Translations under genes and position numbers: made by a program
Part shown: positions 62,181 to 64,000 of the stretch, in pieces
How positions within the stretch are numbered: the stretch's first letter is position 1
How the letters are laid out: each line of letters begins with the position of its first letter
NCBI GenBank assembly: GCA_017614715.1
Contig: JAGABI010000024.1
Location: 27,999-91,998 of the forward strand
Source of the DNA: Bacteroidales bacterium
Lineage (GTDB): Bacteria; Bacteroidota; Bacteroidia; Bacteroidales; UBA932
DNA length: 64,000 nucleotides
Direction: 5' to 3'
The notes under the pieces: generated by a model
Told to the model about the DNA's origin: nothing
The model's input: only the letters and a program-made list of their open reading frames with translations
Databases searched by the model: none

Positions 62181-62261
62181 CTATTGTATTGACATATACA
62201 CTTTCGGAATTATTTAATTATTGTGTATATTTACGAATGAATTAATAAAAATATTTCCCCA

Positions 62262-62519
62262 ATGATTAAACCAAAAGAAATATCAGCCATTAAAAATGGC
62301 AAATTAAATGCAGACTATTTATTGGATAATTATCCGATAAAAACACTCGTTGAGGATTTGGTTGAAATAATACGTAAATCAGAAACGCCTGGAGTAGCCA
62401 AGCCAATACCTATTTCAAGGGAAGATCTCGATAGAATTAATGGCCTGTTTCGTATTATTGGATATGAATCCAACGGGCAACCCACAAAAAGAGGCCGGAA
62501 AAAGATATCTGAAAAATAA
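62262..62519 (+). CDS. Small protein of unknown function
   Basis: 85 aa from ATG 62262 to TAA, AT-rich but readable in the standard code. The sequence is helical and charged (IKPKEISAIKNGKLNADYLLDNY, SREDLDRINGLFRIIGYESNG), with a basic end (KRGRKKISEK) that could bind nucleic acid. I do not recognise a family. It follows the CCG tRNA-like gene by 81 nt and ends in a terminator shared with the second recoded gene. Confidence 0.6.
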   Translation: MIKPKEISAIKNGKLNADYLLDNYPIKTLVEDLVEIIRKSETPGVAKPIPISREDLDRINGLFRIIGYESNGQPTKRGRKKISEK

Positions 62520-62520
62520 A

Positions 62521-62556
62521 GAAATCGCTATTCGATTTGAATAGCGATTTCTTTTT
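62521..62556. terminator. Bidirectional terminator overlapping the end of the second recoded gene
   Basis: GAAATCGCTATTC (62521-62533) pairs with GAATAGCGATTTC (62539-62551), followed by TTTTT on plus and by T-rich sequence on minus. On the minus strand the stem also encodes the last residues EIAIQIE and the TAG stop of the recoded gene. Coding and termination are thus folded into one element. Confidence 0.8.
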
Positions 62557-64000
62557 CCATGCTGAGACCGTTCCACTGGTCGTCGACGGCGAGCATTTTG
62601 CCAAGGATTGTCTGGCCGAACGAGTATCCGTATTTGCGGAGGATCTCTCCATTTATCCTCCACTCCAAGTTCATAGGATTCTGAGATTTAATTAAGGATG
62701 CATTTTCTTGGTTGTACGGTATCCACTCTCAGTTAATTTTGGCTTCAGCTCATGGGATTGCGAATATTACTCATTTATAGTATCATTTATTGAGGGAGAT
62801 AGTTTGTCATGGTTGAATAGGTGTTGGTAGGTCCTCAGGCATGAGATATTTTTTGAAAAATCAGGCTGGATTGATGAGTTGGAGTTCTTGAGTGTCTCAA
62901 TTAAATCTTATATAATCTGTGAGAGCGGTAGATCTAACCATTTCCAGTAGTTGGTCAACATCTTCAACTTCAGCAAACATCTGGAAGCACAAATCCATTA
63001 TGGCTACATTGAAGTAATTGCTAAGTGATGTTGAATATTTTCAATTATTTCTATATCCTTCTGCATAAATTTCATCTGTTGTGTATAAATGTGTGGGGAA
63101 TGTACGTCCTGAGAATAGTACGTTGTTTGCAAATCATATTGGGTATTTGCTGCTTTCGGCTGCTTCATTTGTTTGGTCTATATCTCAGTCGGCTTCTGTA
63201 GCTATTGTTACTAATAGGTGTATATTTGGTTGTGTGTTTTTATCTGAATTACTAAGTGAGGCTAAAGAATATCGTCCATGTTCATCTGCTTCGTATTCTC
63301 AATTGTAAATTTTGTTTCTAAGACTTCAATTATGGGTTTCAAGATTTGTTCATGCAGCAAATATAATGAAGTTTTTTGATTTACATAAATCTATTATGTC
63401 TTTTTTAAGCAGTGTGTTTTCGTAAGATGTTTTATTACTTGCTGCAGAATATGTAGAACTTCAAAATATGTTAATTGTGCTTGGGTTGTCTTTTATGTAA
63501 TCACTCATGGTTTCTTGTCGAGATTTTTCGAAATCTCACAATAATAGTTTAAAGTTGGTATGATTTACTAATTTATTTAAAATGTAATATTCTGTGTGGG
63601 CATGTTCATTTGGTTTTAAATATCATTGAATGCCCATCATTTCATAGTTGCTAAATCATGTGGGTATTTCTCATCTCATCCCAGTATTGAGTCTACTCAT
63701 CAATTGTTGATATTCTTCCTTTGAATGAGGGCCAGCACCATATTCTCGCATCATGTCTCTAATCTTAGTAGCTTCAGCTACCCTGAGATGTTCTATATGT
63801 TCATAGGCGTTTTTATCTCCATATTCTACTTGTCATATAATAGGTAGTATATCTACTGGTTTAATATTAGTTATTTCTGGGGCTTTATATTCTAGTGGTT
63901 TGATAGTCAAAGCATCCGATCTAACTTCTCTAGTCTCTCATGATTTTAATTTTATCGTGAAAATGATATTAAATGTTCATGGGTATTCTGGTGTATAATT
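62528..64000 (-). CDS. Second recoded (UGA=Gly) protein with subtilisin-like domain, C-terminal 490 residues (5' end outside window)
   Basis: Open across 490 codons with 21 TGA and no TAA or TAG until the TAG at 62528. The N-terminal visible part (TPEYPGTFNIIFT, KSGETREVRSDALTIK) matches the first recoded protein, with TGA at the same two Gly positions. A divergent subtilase-like domain follows: NEHAHTEYYILNKL (possible His), KNFIIFAAGTNLETHNGSL (typical AAGN strand), HLLVTIATEADGD and GKYSTSLSNYFNVAIM (possible Ser). The C-terminal 45 codons (MNLEWRINGEILRKYGYSFGQ onward) switch to GC-rich, host-like codons. Under the standard code it would be broken everywhere. It is a paralogue of 59124-61541 with a different C-terminus. 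Confidence 0.72.

Noticed and set aside
59124..64000. Two decayed pseudogenes
   Set aside because: Random decay in AT-rich DNA would give many TAA and TAG and frameshifts. None are seen over about 1300 codons, and the two genes share TGA at the same glycine positions.
1..64000. CRISPR arrays, insertion sequences or rRNA genes
   Set aside because: No regularly spaced repeats, transposase genes or rRNA-like segments were seen in the window.

Overview
The window looks like a chromosome segment of a Bacteroidota bacterium, most likely Bacteroidales. Most promoters I can see are of the Bacteroidota type (TTTG about 20 nt before TAnnTTTG). Typical families are present: an MraY with the Bacteroidota-style insert, ExbB/ExbD, a DUF4831-like protein, 3-keto-sugar enzymes, and GH106 and other glycan lipoproteins. 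The murein is probably of the meso-DAP type (MurE motif DNPR). The DNA is fairly GC-rich and uses the standard code. Many genes stop at TGA, often in ATGA overlaps (ftsI, ftsW, truB, queA, rfbC, the sigma factor, abrB, hisF, hisH, hisB).

Layout. 1-575 is the end of methylmalonyl-CoA mutase. 749-2062 is a minus-strand M23 murein hydrolase. 2186-17376 is a complete dcw cluster (mraZ-rsmH-ftsL-ftsI-murE-mraY-murD-ftsW-murG-murC-ftsQ-ftsA-ftsZ), followed by rpiB, truB, queA, dprA and tatD. 21697-24041 is an ExbB/ExbD energising operon, then alkaline phosphatase and a small lipoprotein. 25835-32388 is a minus-strand block (glycosyltransferase, peptide transporter, PepD, DUF4831-like, LpxL-like acyltransferase, RfbC). 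32475-35841 is a convergent sugar-kinase/glycosidase pair bounded by a perfect 43-bp inverted repeat that carries each gene's promoter and start codon. 36680-39642 holds an RpiB-like isomerase and a 3-keto-sugar pair (DUF1080 hydrolase, Gfo/Idh dehydrogenase). 39725-41006 is an ECF sigma factor with two membrane proteins. 47124-54366 is the complete histidine operon hisGDCBHAFI with a His-rich leader peptide and attenuator. 54411-57617 is a GH106 rhamnosidase.

The last 6 kb is the unusual part. Two minus-strand, AT-rich genes (59124-61541 and 62528 to beyond 64000) are open for about 800 and 490 codons only if TGA is read as an amino acid. Neither has an in-frame TAA or TAG before its end. 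Internal repeats show that the amino acid is glycine: TGA repeatedly falls in columns where the sister repeat has GGN. Both appear to encode secreted, divergent subtilisin-like proteins with Ig-like repeats. Three tRNA-like genes with long variable arms lie beside them. One has anticodon UCA, a glycine-type acceptor stem and a Bacteroidota promoter; the others have UCG and CCG. A catalytically dead RNase III-like/dsRBD protein and a GC-rich structured leader RNA lie in the same stretch. UGA=Gly is known from Absconditabacteria and Gracilibacteria (translation table 25), so un-ameliorated transfer or an assembly chimera must be considered. Against a simple chimera, the recoded genes have GC-rich, host-like ends in the same frame, a near-consensus Bacteroidota promoter, and terminators shared with neighbouring genes.
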